Source: Candidatus Zymogenus saltonus
GTDB lineage: Bacteria > Desulfobacterota > Zymogenia > Zymogenales > Zymogenaceae
Reading direction: 5' to 3'
Assembly: GCA_016929395.1 (NCBI GenBank)
Contig: JAFGIX010000022.1
Span: forward strand, 17,838-81,837
DNA: 64,000 nt
Position 1 is the stretch's first letter; each line of letters starts with the position of its first letter. A program made the translations under genes and the position numbers. The notes under the pieces are model-generated. The model saw only the letters and a list, made by a program, of their open reading frames with translations, ran no database searches and was not told the origin of the DNA. Of the stretch, positions 54,102 to 62,756 are shown piece after piece.

Positions 54102-55340
54102 ATGAATAAGAAAGGTTTCTATTTTTTTCCGACTCTTCTATCTTTTATTTTTATTTTATTTGTATCGATTTCACTGGCGGTGTCATTGGGGCAAAGGGAA
54201 TATCCAGGGGGTGAAAAGGGGGGTGTTTCAGGCACGGATATTCCGCCGACCGAAAAAACTGGAAAATCGATCGGCACGACAGTCGCTTTCCCGGACGGAA
54301 CCGTTCTAAACAAACAAAAAAATTCGATAAAGATTCCTGGCAGCACTTTGCTTATTGAGGGGGATCATCGTAAGGATGGAGAATATTCAAAGAGGGGCGA
54401 GAATACATATCTGCTTCCCGGGGGGATAGTCCTGTTGGCCACTAATAAAACGGTGACGTTCCCGAACGGCTTCAAGTTGGTCAGCGATAAGGAAATCGTA
54501 GGCAGAGATGAGGAAACAATACAATGTGAGGTCCAACCGAACGGTACAGTAAAGCTGATCGATAAGGGTTATGAGGGATCGATTTTAAGGCGTGACGGAT
54601 TAATTAGATACAAGAACGGGCTTGTCGAGTCGAGGGACGGCTCCATAAGATACCAGAATGGATACAAGTTAATTTTAGGCAAGAGGGCGGTAAGGCTCCC
54701 GGAAGGCCTGTTTATATTAGGAGTGAAAACTAAAACTGACGGGAGTGTCGAATTCCCCAACGGATTTGTATTAAAGACAGACGGGTCCCTCAAATTGACC
54801 GATGGATATAAATTGGATAAAGATGGCGAACTATTAGAAGTAAGCGGAGGAAAAAACGAGGAATCTATTGGCGTGTTGGCGGACCTTTCCAAGAGGATTA
54901 AAAAGAGGGATAACGCTTTAATATTTCCGGTCTGCACCGTAAGATTGAGCGACAAACTAATCCAGGAGAGGGTCAAGGTGACCTTGGACACCATCAGCGG
55001 AGAGATGTCGATAAAACAAAAGGGCCTTTTTGCCGGGTTGGGTTTTACGGAGAAGGCGGTCGTCTTCGTCGTCGTCATTATCGTGCTTATCCTTATAGCG
55101 ATTATGTTGATTGACAGGCTGGAAAAGGGGGGGGCCTCAATATATCAGCATAGAAAGGACATATTCGCCGTTATCAAGGATTTTAGAGAATCGCTCGAAA
55201 AGAACTCGTCGGAGATCAGTGACATAAAGGAAAAACTGAAGAAGAGGGGCATTTCATTTGAATCTCAAATGGAAGAAGAGGGGCGTGAAGGGATCACAGC
55301 CGGAGATAGCAGACTCCTCAAGAAGAGAGACGACAGGTAA
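54102..55340 (+). CDS. Exported repeat-rich membrane protein with possible interrupted C-terminus
   Basis: A 412-aa protein with a signal peptide or anchor (about 1-30), then degenerate beta repeats around DG and NG turns (FPNGFKLV, FPDGTVL, YKNGLVESRDGSIRY, FPNGFVLKTDGSLKL) near 50-250, a helix, one transmembrane segment near 323-343 (VVFVVVIIVLILIAIML) and a coiled-coil tail. The stop TAA at 55338-55340 is followed in the same frame by 47 more codons with an acidic, coding-like sequence (ESRSYSDEDIPVFEEVK) to TAA at 55482-55484, so the gene may once have been longer. Repeats resemble MORN/WG-like surface repeats only loosely. Confidence 0.65.
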   Translation: MNKKGFYFFPTLLSFIFILFVSISLAVSLGQREYPGGEKGGVSGTDIPPTEKTGKSIGTTVAFPDGTVLNKQKNSIKIPGSTLLIEGDHRKDGEYSKRGENTYLLPGGIVLLATNKTVTFPNGFKLVSDKEIVGRDEETIQCEVQPNGTVKLIDKGYEGSILRRDGLIRYKNGLVESRDGSIRYQNGYKLILGKRAVRLPEGLFILGVKTKTDGSVEFPNGFVLKTDGSLKLTDGYKLDKDGELLEVSGGKNEESIGVLADLSKRIKKRDNALIFPVCTVRLSDKLIQERVKVTLDTISGEMSIKQKGLFAGLGFTEKAVVFVVVIIVLILIAIMLIDRLEKGGASIYQHRKDIFAVIKDFRESLEKNSSEISDIKEKLKKRGISFESQMEEEGREGITAGDSRLLKKRDDR

Positions 55341-55524
55341 GGCCGCGAGGCCAAAGAGGATGATGCCGAATCCCGCTCCTATAGCGATGAAGACATTCCC
55401 GTTTTTGAAGAAGTTAAATCTGAAGAGAGCAGAGGTTTTTTTAAGAGAGTGAAAAAGAAATTGATGGCGTTTCGTATTTTTTAAAAATCTTCGCTTGGGC
55501 TAATAGAATATTAGGAGAGGAAAG

Positions 55525-56775
55525 GTGTATACCAATAATGTCAGGGATTGGTGTTTTAGGTTAAAGGATTTTACAAAAAAGAAGGCCTATGGTTTTATAA
55601 AGAGTATTAGTAGACCAAGGTTTTTCCTGTCTATTATAGCAATTCTTTTATCTACTATCTTGGTATTTGTATTTGTATTATTCTGGTATCAGGGCAAATT
55701 GGGGGCTGTAAAAGAAACGTTAAAGAACGGCTTATTAAAATGCCTGAATGGACTCGAGTTGATTTTTGACTATGGATTGGCAAAGCTCCCGGATGGTCCA
55801 ATCTTATTTAGAGGGGAATTGACTGTCTTTTTGATAGTTCTTTTCGTCGCACTTTCGATACTTCTGCTAATGAGAAAACCGAAAAGAACTCGTGAGGAAA
55901 AAGATAAAGAAATATTCGGCGCCGCTGAAGATGTTGAAAAAACCGAAACACTATTAGAAGAGATTTTTCTAAAAATAGGATCTATCGGAAGCGATCTGCA
56001 AGGATTGAAGAAAGAAGTAGAATCCATCAAATACGATCTGCAAACGGAGAAGACAAGAATAGATGCAAATATCAGGAGAATTACTGAAATTGGTGATGAT
56101 TTCGGAGAAATTAAAGGAGACTTTCAAAATATTAGGCAGCAGGTTAATGATTTAGAGGCAAAAATTGATCCATCTTCGGTGAAGAAAAAACAGCCTGTCC
56201 CTCCGCCGGATGATAAAGAAGAGGAAACGGTAACCCCTATTCCCCCTATCCCTCTCACGTTTCAACAAAAGGTGGATGACAAGGTCGATAGGCTGAGATC
56301 TTATCTGTCTGAAGGGGGTTTCGATGACCTGTTGAAAAGCAGGGAGTGGAAGGATTTTTCCAAATCCACTCATGGACTGGGCACTCGGGAGTATCTGGAG
56401 GTGAACGAGGCAAACGACGTTGCACTGTTCTACAGGGCCTTTTATGAAGAGATGCTCAAGAGGAATCCAAACGATGAGAATACCTTTGAAGCCTTCAAAA
56501 AGACGGTCTATGATTTGAATCTCTCCCTCGATGTGAAGATAGGAAGATTTGCAAGGCTCGGTGATAAAAATGACCCGGAAAAGAAATTTAATGCGCAAAA
56601 ATATGAGAATATCGAGTATGTCAAATCCAAAAAGCATATAATCGATGCCATCAATAAGAAGATAGAGAGTCATGGCGAAAAACTGAGCAACTATAGGGGG
56701 CATGTGGTCTATCTCACAAAACCCACGATAGTGATTGGAAATCACATATTTGAAGGCGAAGTGATAGTCGTGTAA
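55525..56775 (+). CDS. Membrane protein with coiled coil, unknown
   Basis: A 416-aa protein with two transmembrane helices (about 32-56, FFLSIIAILLSTILVFVFVLF, and near 93-112), then a long coiled coil (about 130-220) and a proline-rich linker (PPPDDKEEETVTPIPPIPL). A C-terminal helical/beta domain (about 240-416) follows. GTG at 55525 with AGGAGAGG six bases upstream is the best start. It is probably a membrane scaffold of the island placed between the repeat protein and the pseudokinase. No family recognised. Confidence 0.6.
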   Translation: MYTNNVRDWCFRLKDFTKKKAYGFIKSISRPRFFLSIIAILLSTILVFVFVLFWYQGKLGAVKETLKNGLLKCLNGLELIFDYGLAKLPDGPILFRGELTVFLIVLFVALSILLLMRKPKRTREEKDKEIFGAAEDVEKTETLLEEIFLKIGSIGSDLQGLKKEVESIKYDLQTEKTRIDANIRRITEIGDDFGEIKGDFQNIRQQVNDLEAKIDPSSVKKKQPVPPPDDKEEETVTPIPPIPLTFQQKVDDKVDRLRSYLSEGGFDDLLKSREWKDFSKSTHGLGTREYLEVNEANDVALFYRAFYEEMLKRNPNDENTFEAFKKTVYDLNLSLDVKIGRFARLGDKNDPEKKFNAQKYENIEYVKSKKHIIDAINKKIESHGEKLSNYRGHVVYLTKPTIVIGNHIFEGEVIVV

Positions 56776-56823
56776 ATCCTGTAATGAAGTGGATAAATCC
56801 TTTAAGACCTCCAAATAGATCAA

Positions 56824-58827
56824 ATGGCTTTTTTCGATAAAAAAACTATTGAATGTCCCACTTGTGGTCGTGAAAATGAAAATGACAACAAGTTTTGTGT
56901 TTACGACGGCACACCCTTGACAATTACCTGCCCGCATTGTAAAAAGACCAATCCTTTTATAAATCAAAAATGCGTTAGTTGCGGCAATTCCCTGTCGGAG
57001 AAAGTCGGTGAATCCGGCAGGTATACAAATATGGAGAGCTTGGGGGACTTCAAAAACTACCAATCTTTTAGGGCGTATGATACAAGTTATAATAAAAAGG
57101 TGGTACTTAAAAAACTCAATGTAATCGATGATGAGGAAATAAAGAGGTTTGAAAGTGAGTTTACCAGTCTTTCCATAATGAATATAAAAGGCATCCCGAC
57201 AGTCTTTGACCTGAAGCAAAATGACGGCGCCCTAATGACCGTGAGGGATTACGTTGAAGGGAAAAACCTTTATCAGTATATTGAAAAGTACGGAAAATTA
57301 GAGGGGGACACACTTAAACTTTTTATAGATGAGCTTTTGACGATATTGGAAAATCTCGAAAAGGGCAGGGTGGTCCATGGAAACATAAAGCCCAAGAATA
57401 TCATCGTAAATGATGAGGTTTTTTCAAAGAAAAACGTCGATGTTAAAAGACCTTTTGTGAGCCTAACGGATTTTGCTTCCCTGTCTCTATCTTCACATAG
57501 ATACCCGGAGGATTTATTACCCCCTGAGCTCAAATATGATAATCTCGAAGTCACAAGGGATCATTATGCCTTCGGGATGTTACTGACATATGTTATGACG
57601 GGCAAATTGATGTCCAGAAATATTTTAATGCGTGTTGATAATTTTGATAGAATATCAGGTTTGGGGGATTTAGTTCAGGTAATAAAAAAGCTGGTTAATC
57701 CCGAGCCGGAAAAGAGATTTTTAAGGACGGCCGAGATAAGAAAAATCATCGAGAGTGCCTACGAGAGGGAAGAGAAAGGTATCGGCGTATCGATGGAAGA
57801 GCGGACTCCTAAAATCGAACCGATATACCCGGAGGAGCCGAAACAGGAATATAGTGTTGAACCTGAAGAAATGGAAAAATGGAAACCACCCTATAAGGGT
57901 GCTTTCCTTAAAAGCGGAAATATAAAAAAGATAAGCTCCGTTGCCTTGTCTCCAAACGGCCGGTATATCGGTGTCGGTGATGACGACGGTTCGGTTCATA
58001 TTTGGCATGTATCGAGTGGTGCTTATATAGATGGTATAGAAGGGCAGGGTAGCAGAATTCTGACAATGGCCTTTTCTCATGACGGTAATGTAGTCGCTTA
58101 TGGGGATGATAACGCAAAAATTCGCTTGTGGAATATGAGAGATACTCATAAGACAATCAAGGAGATGAACGGCCATAAGGGTGAGATAAATGATATTGCT
58201 TTCTCATATAACGGCAGACTGTTGATAAGCGGCAGTGATGACAAGACTATTAAGGTTTGGGATGTTGAAACTTGCGATCCGATATACGATTACGATGAGC
58301 ATAAAAATATAGTTATATCTTTGGATACATCACCGAGAGATAACCTTTTTGCAAGCAGCAGCTATGATCACACCATCAAAATCTGGAGGGACGATAAGAG
58401 AAAGAGCTTGGCGACTATTTACAGCGACTTGGGCACTATTATGAGTCTTTCTTTTACTCCGAATGGCAAATATATAATAGGCGGAAGTAAGCATGGACCC
58501 ATAGGCATGTGGAAGGTATCCAATGGACAATCTCAAAGAATATTTAATGATCATAACGACATAGTGTCCTCAATGTGGGTAAATGAAGAGAGAAACATTC
58601 TGGTGAGCGCCGGTTTTGATAATAGGATCGTGGTACGGAGCTTGGAATCTGATGTTGTCTTGGATGTGATTGAGAGACCTGTAGGTAACGGCTTTGGAGG
58701 GATTATTTATGTAACAATCTCGCCGGACTGTAAATATATTATTTTTTGTGACGAGAAGAGGGGAGTTTTTTCTTGGGATTTATCGAAAAACTGTTGTCAC
58801 AAAATACTGGGACCGCAGTATGAGTGA
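56824..58827 (+). CDS. Zinc-ribbon, pseudokinase and WD40-repeat protein
   Basis: A 667-aa cytosolic protein. A triple-like zinc ribbon lies at 10-55 (CPTCGRENENDNKFCVYDG, CPHCKKTNPFINQKCVSCG). A Ser/Thr kinase-like domain follows (about 70-310): VVLKKL, then H185 G N187 I K P K N in place of the HRDxKxxN loop, and LTDFA in place of DFG (D216 kept). The catalytic aspartate is thus N187, so a pseudokinase is likely. The C-terminus (about 375-667) holds WD40 blades (GRYIGVGDDDGSVHIWHV, SGSDDKTIKVWDVE, GGSKHGPIGMWKV). It would sense or scaffold, not phosphorylate. Confidence 0.8.
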   Translation: MAFFDKKTIECPTCGRENENDNKFCVYDGTPLTITCPHCKKTNPFINQKCVSCGNSLSEKVGESGRYTNMESLGDFKNYQSFRAYDTSYNKKVVLKKLNVIDDEEIKRFESEFTSLSIMNIKGIPTVFDLKQNDGALMTVRDYVEGKNLYQYIEKYGKLEGDTLKLFIDELLTILENLEKGRVVHGNIKPKNIIVNDEVFSKKNVDVKRPFVSLTDFASLSLSSHRYPEDLLPPELKYDNLEVTRDHYAFGMLLTYVMTGKLMSRNILMRVDNFDRISGLGDLVQVIKKLVNPEPEKRFLRTAEIRKIIESAYEREEKGIGVSMEERTPKIEPIYPEEPKQEYSVEPEEMEKWKPPYKGAFLKSGNIKKISSVALSPNGRYIGVGDDDGSVHIWHVSSGAYIDGIEGQGSRILTMAFSHDGNVVAYGDDNAKIRLWNMRDTHKTIKEMNGHKGEINDIAFSYNGRLLISGSDDKTIKVWDVETCDPIYDYDEHKNIVISLDTSPRDNLFASSSYDHTIKIWRDDKRKSLATIYSDLGTIMSLSFTPNGKYIIGGSKHGPIGMWKVSNGQSQRIFNDHNDIVSSMWVNEERNILVSAGFDNRIVVRSLESDVVLDVIERPVGNGFGGIIYVTISPDCKYIIFCDEKRGVFSWDLSKNCCHKILGPQYE

Positions 58828-58854
58828 TACCCAATAAATTATTGATGCTCTATT

Positions 58855-59171
58855 TTAGTTCCGAAAAAGTGAATTTGTAATAACTGCAGCCGATCTTAAC
58901 TTCCCTCCCTTCAATGGAAAGGTCAGATCGGAAAATCTTTAATCAAGTATATCTCCCCTGACGGCTTAATGGATTTACCGATCGACTTATTATTTAGCTG
59001 AAATATGTTCCCGCCTGTAAATAAGTACATTTTTTGGTCAGGTTTCCACATGTAGTAAAATCTGGTTTGTCGCCTCTTTATTTTGAATTTTAGACTGGGT
59101 ATATATATATTATCAAAAAGTTCATCTACGTAAAGTGCTGAAGATAAGATTGTAAAGAATTCAGGTGGAAA
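58855..59171 (-). pseudogene. Possible decayed minus-strand coding remnant
   Basis: On the minus strand a frame runs 82 codons without a stop from 59171 to TGA at 58923-58925, with protein-like content (ELFDNIYIPSLKFKIKRR, YYMWKPDQKMYLFTGGNI). It lacks a start codon at its head, and a neighbouring frame continues coding-like (SDLTFPLKGGKLRSA) to TAA at 58855-58857. It may be a 3' fragment of a broken gene. It fills the 337-bp spacer between the WD40 protein and the next membrane gene. The case is weak but the long open frame is unusual for this AT-rich DNA. Confidence 0.3.
58890..58931. terminator. Inverted repeat downstream of the WD40 gene
   Basis: A 7-bp stem (CCGATCT 58890-58896 with AGATCGG 58925-58931) encloses a 28-base loop, and the right arm is followed by AAAATCTTT. 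The long loop and short T tract make it a poor terminator candidate, but it lies 63 bp after the island's last large gene. Confidence 0.3.
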
Positions 59172-59173
59172 TC

Positions 59174-59800
59174 ATGAAGCCTATGTCAAAGACCTTTTAC
59201 TTGTGGTCATTCGTCGCATGCATGGTGGTGTCAATGATAACAGCAGCTGTCTGCCTCGAGCTGTTCAAAATTCTGAGCACCCTCGACGAAGCACGAACCT
59301 ATGTTGTTGTTGGCTTGTTAATGATGGTTGTTTTTCTTTTGGTAGTACAATTCTATTTTTTAATAGTTTTTTATAATATTGACTTATAAAATGTGGGAGG
59401 CCATCGAGGGGGAAGGAACTCTCGCAAATTCAGTCATATCCACTATATTGTTTTTTCCCCCGCTTATCAACTTCATCCGGATTTTAACCGTATTTCCCAT
59501 ATATCAGTACTATTTTAACGAGTATATAAGGCGTCGGGACATTTCGGTTGAGGCATTGAGGCCGGGCCCGTTTTATGCGCTCCCGGTCTTGATAATTTCT
59601 TATTTTATCGGTCTTGTTATTCATGGAATAACTCGATTTATGCCGGAAACCTCATCGATGGTAACAATAGAAATAGTGTTTGGTTTGATAGGGGTACTAC
59701 TTTTTTTGCTTCCTTTATCGCGTTTCTTGTTATCGTTTCGAAGATATGCGACGCTGTAAACGCCCTCCTCCACACAGCCGGAGGTTTTACGACTCGCTAG
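59174..59800 (+). pseudogene. Frameshifted paralogue of the membrane protein at 60928-61572
   Basis: Three frame segments together reproduce the intact relative at 60928-61572: MSKTFYLWSF from ATG 59174, then after a shift at about 59370 (a T-run) YKMWEAIEGEG, FNEYIRRRDISVEALRPGPFYALP, and after a second shift near 59705 (T7) FLVIVSKICDAVNALL to TAG at 59798-59800. Both shifts are in homopolymers, so either the gene is dying or the assembly has homopolymer errors. The family is an unrecognised polytopic membrane protein. Confidence 0.75.
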
Positions 59801-60031
59801 GGGAAAGTCGTGTAGGCGAGTATTCTGATACAGTTTCTGACCCGCCTCAAATCGGTTTTCCCGCTCAAACGGTCTAAAATCGAACCGAGATATCCCCTCT
59901 CGTTTTATGAGGGAACCCCGCGCTGAATGGACGTGACGGAAGGCAAGACTTTTTCAATCTCCCTAACTTTTCAATCCCTTATGAATACATTTTTTTTCTA
60001 AGAAAAACATTGTATGAGAAAGGGGAAAATT

Positions 60032-60062
60032 AAGACAAGAATGTCTAAGACCTTCTGTACCT
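60032..60062 (+). pseudogene. Start-only remnant of a third membrane paralogue
   Basis: The sequence KTRMSKTFC with its upstream GGGGAAAATT aligns at nucleotide level with the start of the intact gene at 60928 (GGGAAATTT, MTRMSKSFYL) and stops exactly where the convergent V4R gene begins (stop codon at 60061-60063). This looks like a recombination junction that removed the body of a third copy. Confidence 0.55.
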
Positions 60063-60630
60063 AATCTCTTATCTCCCACATGCAGGTATCATCACCCATA
60101 GCTTTACATTTGACCTCGGTGAGCTTTTTGTCCTTAAAACCAGCCCAGTCCAAAAATTCCCTGAAATACCCATCTATAGCTACACACATTGGTTTCGTCG
60201 TAGTTTTATCTTTACAGCCCGGACATTCGGGGTAATCGAATATTATAGTGTCTCCATTCTGCCAGCATTTTCCCCTCCCCGTAGCCATGCTGTAGATTTC
60301 CAGTATTTTTATTATCCTTTCGTCTCCCTCAATTTCCTTTGTCTGGTCAAACATCCCGGTTTTAATAACATAACGCGCTATCTGCCTACCGGTCAGTCTG
60401 ATCAGGCCCTTCGAGCCCTCTATCCCTATTATATCGTAAATCCCGCTAATAATCTTTTCGTATTCATCTTCCGTGTAATTCTTTTGAAAGTCATGTTCAG
60501 GCCTTTTCTCCAGCAGATAATCAACATTTCTATACTTCAGAATCGTTCTTAGCCCGTTAGTTCCCATTATCTCCTCGATACCATCAAGCAGAACCCTCAT
60601 TCCAATATTGGTAACTGTCTTTTCTGCCAT
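60061..60630 (-). CDS. V4R-domain (4-vinyl reductase-like) small-molecule-binding protein
   Basis: A protein of about 189 aa with the V4R landmarks: an N-terminal helical part (MRVLLDGIEEIMGTNGLR), then a C-terminal Zn/ligand-binding region CPGCKDK with CKAMGDDTCMWEI, the typical CxxxGDxxCxW ending. V4R domains bind small hydrophobic ligands and occur in regulators and tetrapyrrole-linked or hydrocarbon-binding proteins. No DNA-binding or GGDEF part is present here. The start ATG 60630 (AAAGG nine bases upstream) is preferred over the in-frame GTG at 60639. It is on the opposite strand to its neighbours. Confidence 0.75.
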   Translation of the reverse strand: MAEKTVTNIGMRVLLDGIEEIMGTNGLRTILKYRNVDYLLEKRPEHDFQKNYTEDEYEKIISGIYDIIGIEGSKGLIRLTGRQIARYVIKTGMFDQTKEIEGDERIIKILEIYSMATGRGKCWQNGDTIIFDYPECPGCKDKTTTKPMCVAIDGYFREFLDWAGFKDKKLTEVKCKAMGDDTCMWEIRD

Positions 60631-60927
60631 TCTGCACACCTTTCTAAAATGTTAAGCGTTTTTAGTCTTTATGGATCGGATTAGTAAATTATATCCTTCC
60701 CCATGCTGTATGTTAGCAAAAAAATAGGGAAATACAAGTCATTAAATCATTATAATACCCTGTCCACCCCAAAATGAAAGGTAAGGCCGGAACTAAAACT
60801 TTTTATCGAATTCCATTGTTTTTCAAGCCATTATTCCAATATTCTATTTTTGCATATTTAATTAAGGTATGTTATGATCCTGACTTAGATTATCGAAGAA
60901 GAAGACATTTTTTTAAAAGGGAAATTT

Positions 60928-61572
60928 ATGACGAGGATGTCGAAGTCCTTTTACCTAGGGTCCTTTATCGGTGCTACGGTGTTCATCTTTTTTCTCGCAA
61001 TTATAGTATTGGTGGCGGCCGCTTTTGTCCCCAACATTGAGAACTTGAAGGTCCATGCGATGGCCGGCTTGATTTTTTTCGTGATTATTTGCATAGCGGT
61101 CGGCATATATCTCGTGGTGGTGACGGGGATGTTCTTCTATAAAATGTGGGACGCAATAAGGGACAGGGAAATACCGGTATCTCCCGCTCTCGCAGTTGTG
61201 CTGCTTTTGATTCCGATCGTGAACTTCTTCTGGGCGCTCTTGGTCTATCCTATGTATGTAAAGTATTACAACGAGTATATTGGGCGGAGGGCCGTCGACG
61301 TTCATGCGCTGTCTCCGGGCCTCTTCTATGCATATCCGGCGCTCCTTGGAATATACATTGTCTGCATGGTCATTGCCCAGGCTGCGCAAATAGCCCCCGG
61401 CTCTACAATACTGATGCTTATAGCAATGCCGTTTTCGATTGTAGGGATGGTTGCATCCATCGCCTCGTTTGTCGTATTTTTCATTATTGTGTCGAAAGTT
61501 TGTGACGCCGTAAATATACTCCCTTCTACAACGGCTGGGGGCGGGATGATTCGATCGGCGAGGATTAGATAG
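60928..61572 (+). CDS. Polytopic membrane protein (intact copy of a local family)
   Basis: A 214-aa protein with five or six transmembrane helices (FIGATVFIFFLAIIVLVAAAF near 11-31; LIFFVIICIAVGIYLVVV near 46-63; PALAVVLLLIPIVNFFWALL near 84-103; others near 120-190) and the conserved YKMWDAI and YYNEYIGRR boxes. AGGGAAATTT precedes the ATG. Two damaged relatives lie just upstream, which suggests repeated duplication. No known family is recognised. Confidence 0.65.
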   Translation: MTRMSKSFYLGSFIGATVFIFFLAIIVLVAAAFVPNIENLKVHAMAGLIFFVIICIAVGIYLVVVTGMFFYKMWDAIRDREIPVSPALAVVLLLIPIVNFFWALLVYPMYVKYYNEYIGRRAVDVHALSPGLFYAYPALLGIYIVCMVIAQAAQIAPGSTILMLIAMPFSIVGMVASIASFVVFFIIVSKVCDAVNILPSTTAGGGMIRSARIR

Positions 61573-61708
61573 GCCGATTTTTTAGGCGTACACTATTATG
61601 AAGCGTCTGGGCTATTTAATATAAAAAATAGGGTGTAATCCGCGGGGATTTTAAGTGGGAAGCGATCTCGTTTCGATTTCGGCTCAAATTGACAAGGAAA
61701 CAAAAACT

Positions 61709-62752
61709 ATGAGAAAAACAAAACTAATATCCTGCGGCGTTGTCTTGCTGGTCTCGATTTTCTCATTGGTCTTTTTTGTCTTCTCCATTTTCTATGGGAA
61801 ATCACTGGACAACATTGAGCCTCCCCCCCTCCTGGGCAATAAGGAAGACAATATAAATCGGATAAATGAAGAAAAGGTACTCCCCAGAAACTTCTCGTTT
61901 TTGGTGGTAAGCGATACCAAGACGAGCAATATATTTGAGGCGTTTTACAACTCAGATTTGTATCCGGACGAAGCGGACTTCACGATAATAGGGGGGGATT
62001 TTGTCAAGGATCCCGAGTGGGGGCACCACAACTTTTTCATACAGGAGTTCATTGAATGGGGATTAAAAAAACCTATATTTTTGATAGCGGGAAATCACGA
62101 TATAGCCCTGGAGGAAAAGTATAAAGAGAAGGCAAATGCGTTTTTGGTCGATGATTTCAAAAAGACCTATGGTCCGTTAGACTTCTGTTTCAGGTATTCG
62201 GGATGTCTCTTCATAGGTGTCGACAATAATTACAACGAGACGTATCTCGATTACTTGAGGGAAGCGCTCTCGGCCGAATCCGACGGCGCCTTGATAAAGT
62301 TTGTCTTCATGCACATACCGCCACCATCGATGGTGCCAGTCTCCGAGTTTCGACCCCTTAAAAAGGAGGGGGAGTTTTTCGATATCGTGGATGAGTTCAA
62401 TGTCGATTACGTCATCGCCAGCGACTACCACTCGTACTTGAGACACAGAAGGGGACGGACGAACTACATAATAACCGGAGGGGGCGGGGCGAATCTGTAT
62501 GACGAAAACTCAAGCTTCTATCATGCCATTATGTTTCATGTAGATCCCAAGAACAGGGAGGTCGCCGAGTTTATTTATCCCTTGAAGAAGAGCCTCGATT
62601 TTGGGGACGACATAGAGATATTTATGGTCACGAAAACATACCCCTATTTCAAGTATCATCCACCCTTGGGATTTGCCATTCTCGCCTTAAATGCGGCAGT
62701 TATTGGATTGCTGATTTGGGGGTTTTTTTCGCTGATCGGAAGGAGAGATTAG
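61709..62752 (+). CDS. Membrane-anchored calcineurin-like metallophosphoesterase
   Basis: A protein of about 347 aa: N-terminal helix (LISCGVVLLVSIFSLVFFVF), extracytoplasmic metallophosphoesterase domain, and a C-terminal helix (GFAILALNAAVIGLLIWGFF). MPE motifs appear in order: SDTK (the usual DxH reads DTK), IGGDFV, LIAGNHDIA, MHIPPP and SDYHSY. Most metal ligands are kept, so a phosphatase or phosphodiesterase acting outside the membrane is likely; the substrate is unknown. The frame opens at GTG 61655, but the membrane helix starts naturally at ATG 61709, so that start is annotated; the N-terminus is uncertain. Confidence 0.8.
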   Translation: MRKTKLISCGVVLLVSIFSLVFFVFSIFYGKSLDNIEPPPLLGNKEDNINRINEEKVLPRNFSFLVVSDTKTSNIFEAFYNSDLYPDEADFTIIGGDFVKDPEWGHHNFFIQEFIEWGLKKPIFLIAGNHDIALEEKYKEKANAFLVDDFKKTYGPLDFCFRYSGCLFIGVDNNYNETYLDYLREALSAESDGALIKFVFMHIPPPSMVPVSEFRPLKKEGEFFDIVDEFNVDYVIASDYHSYLRHRRGRTNYIITGGGGANLYDENSSFYHAIMFHVDPKNREVAEFIYPLKKSLDFGDDIEIFMVTKTYPYFKYHPPLGFAILALNAAVIGLLIWGFFSLIGRRD

Positions 62753-62756
62753 CGGG

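Noticed and set aside
55258..55452. 64-codon frame overlapping the end of the repeat protein
   Set aside because: It is an out-of-frame reading of the coding-like tail that continues in the main frame.
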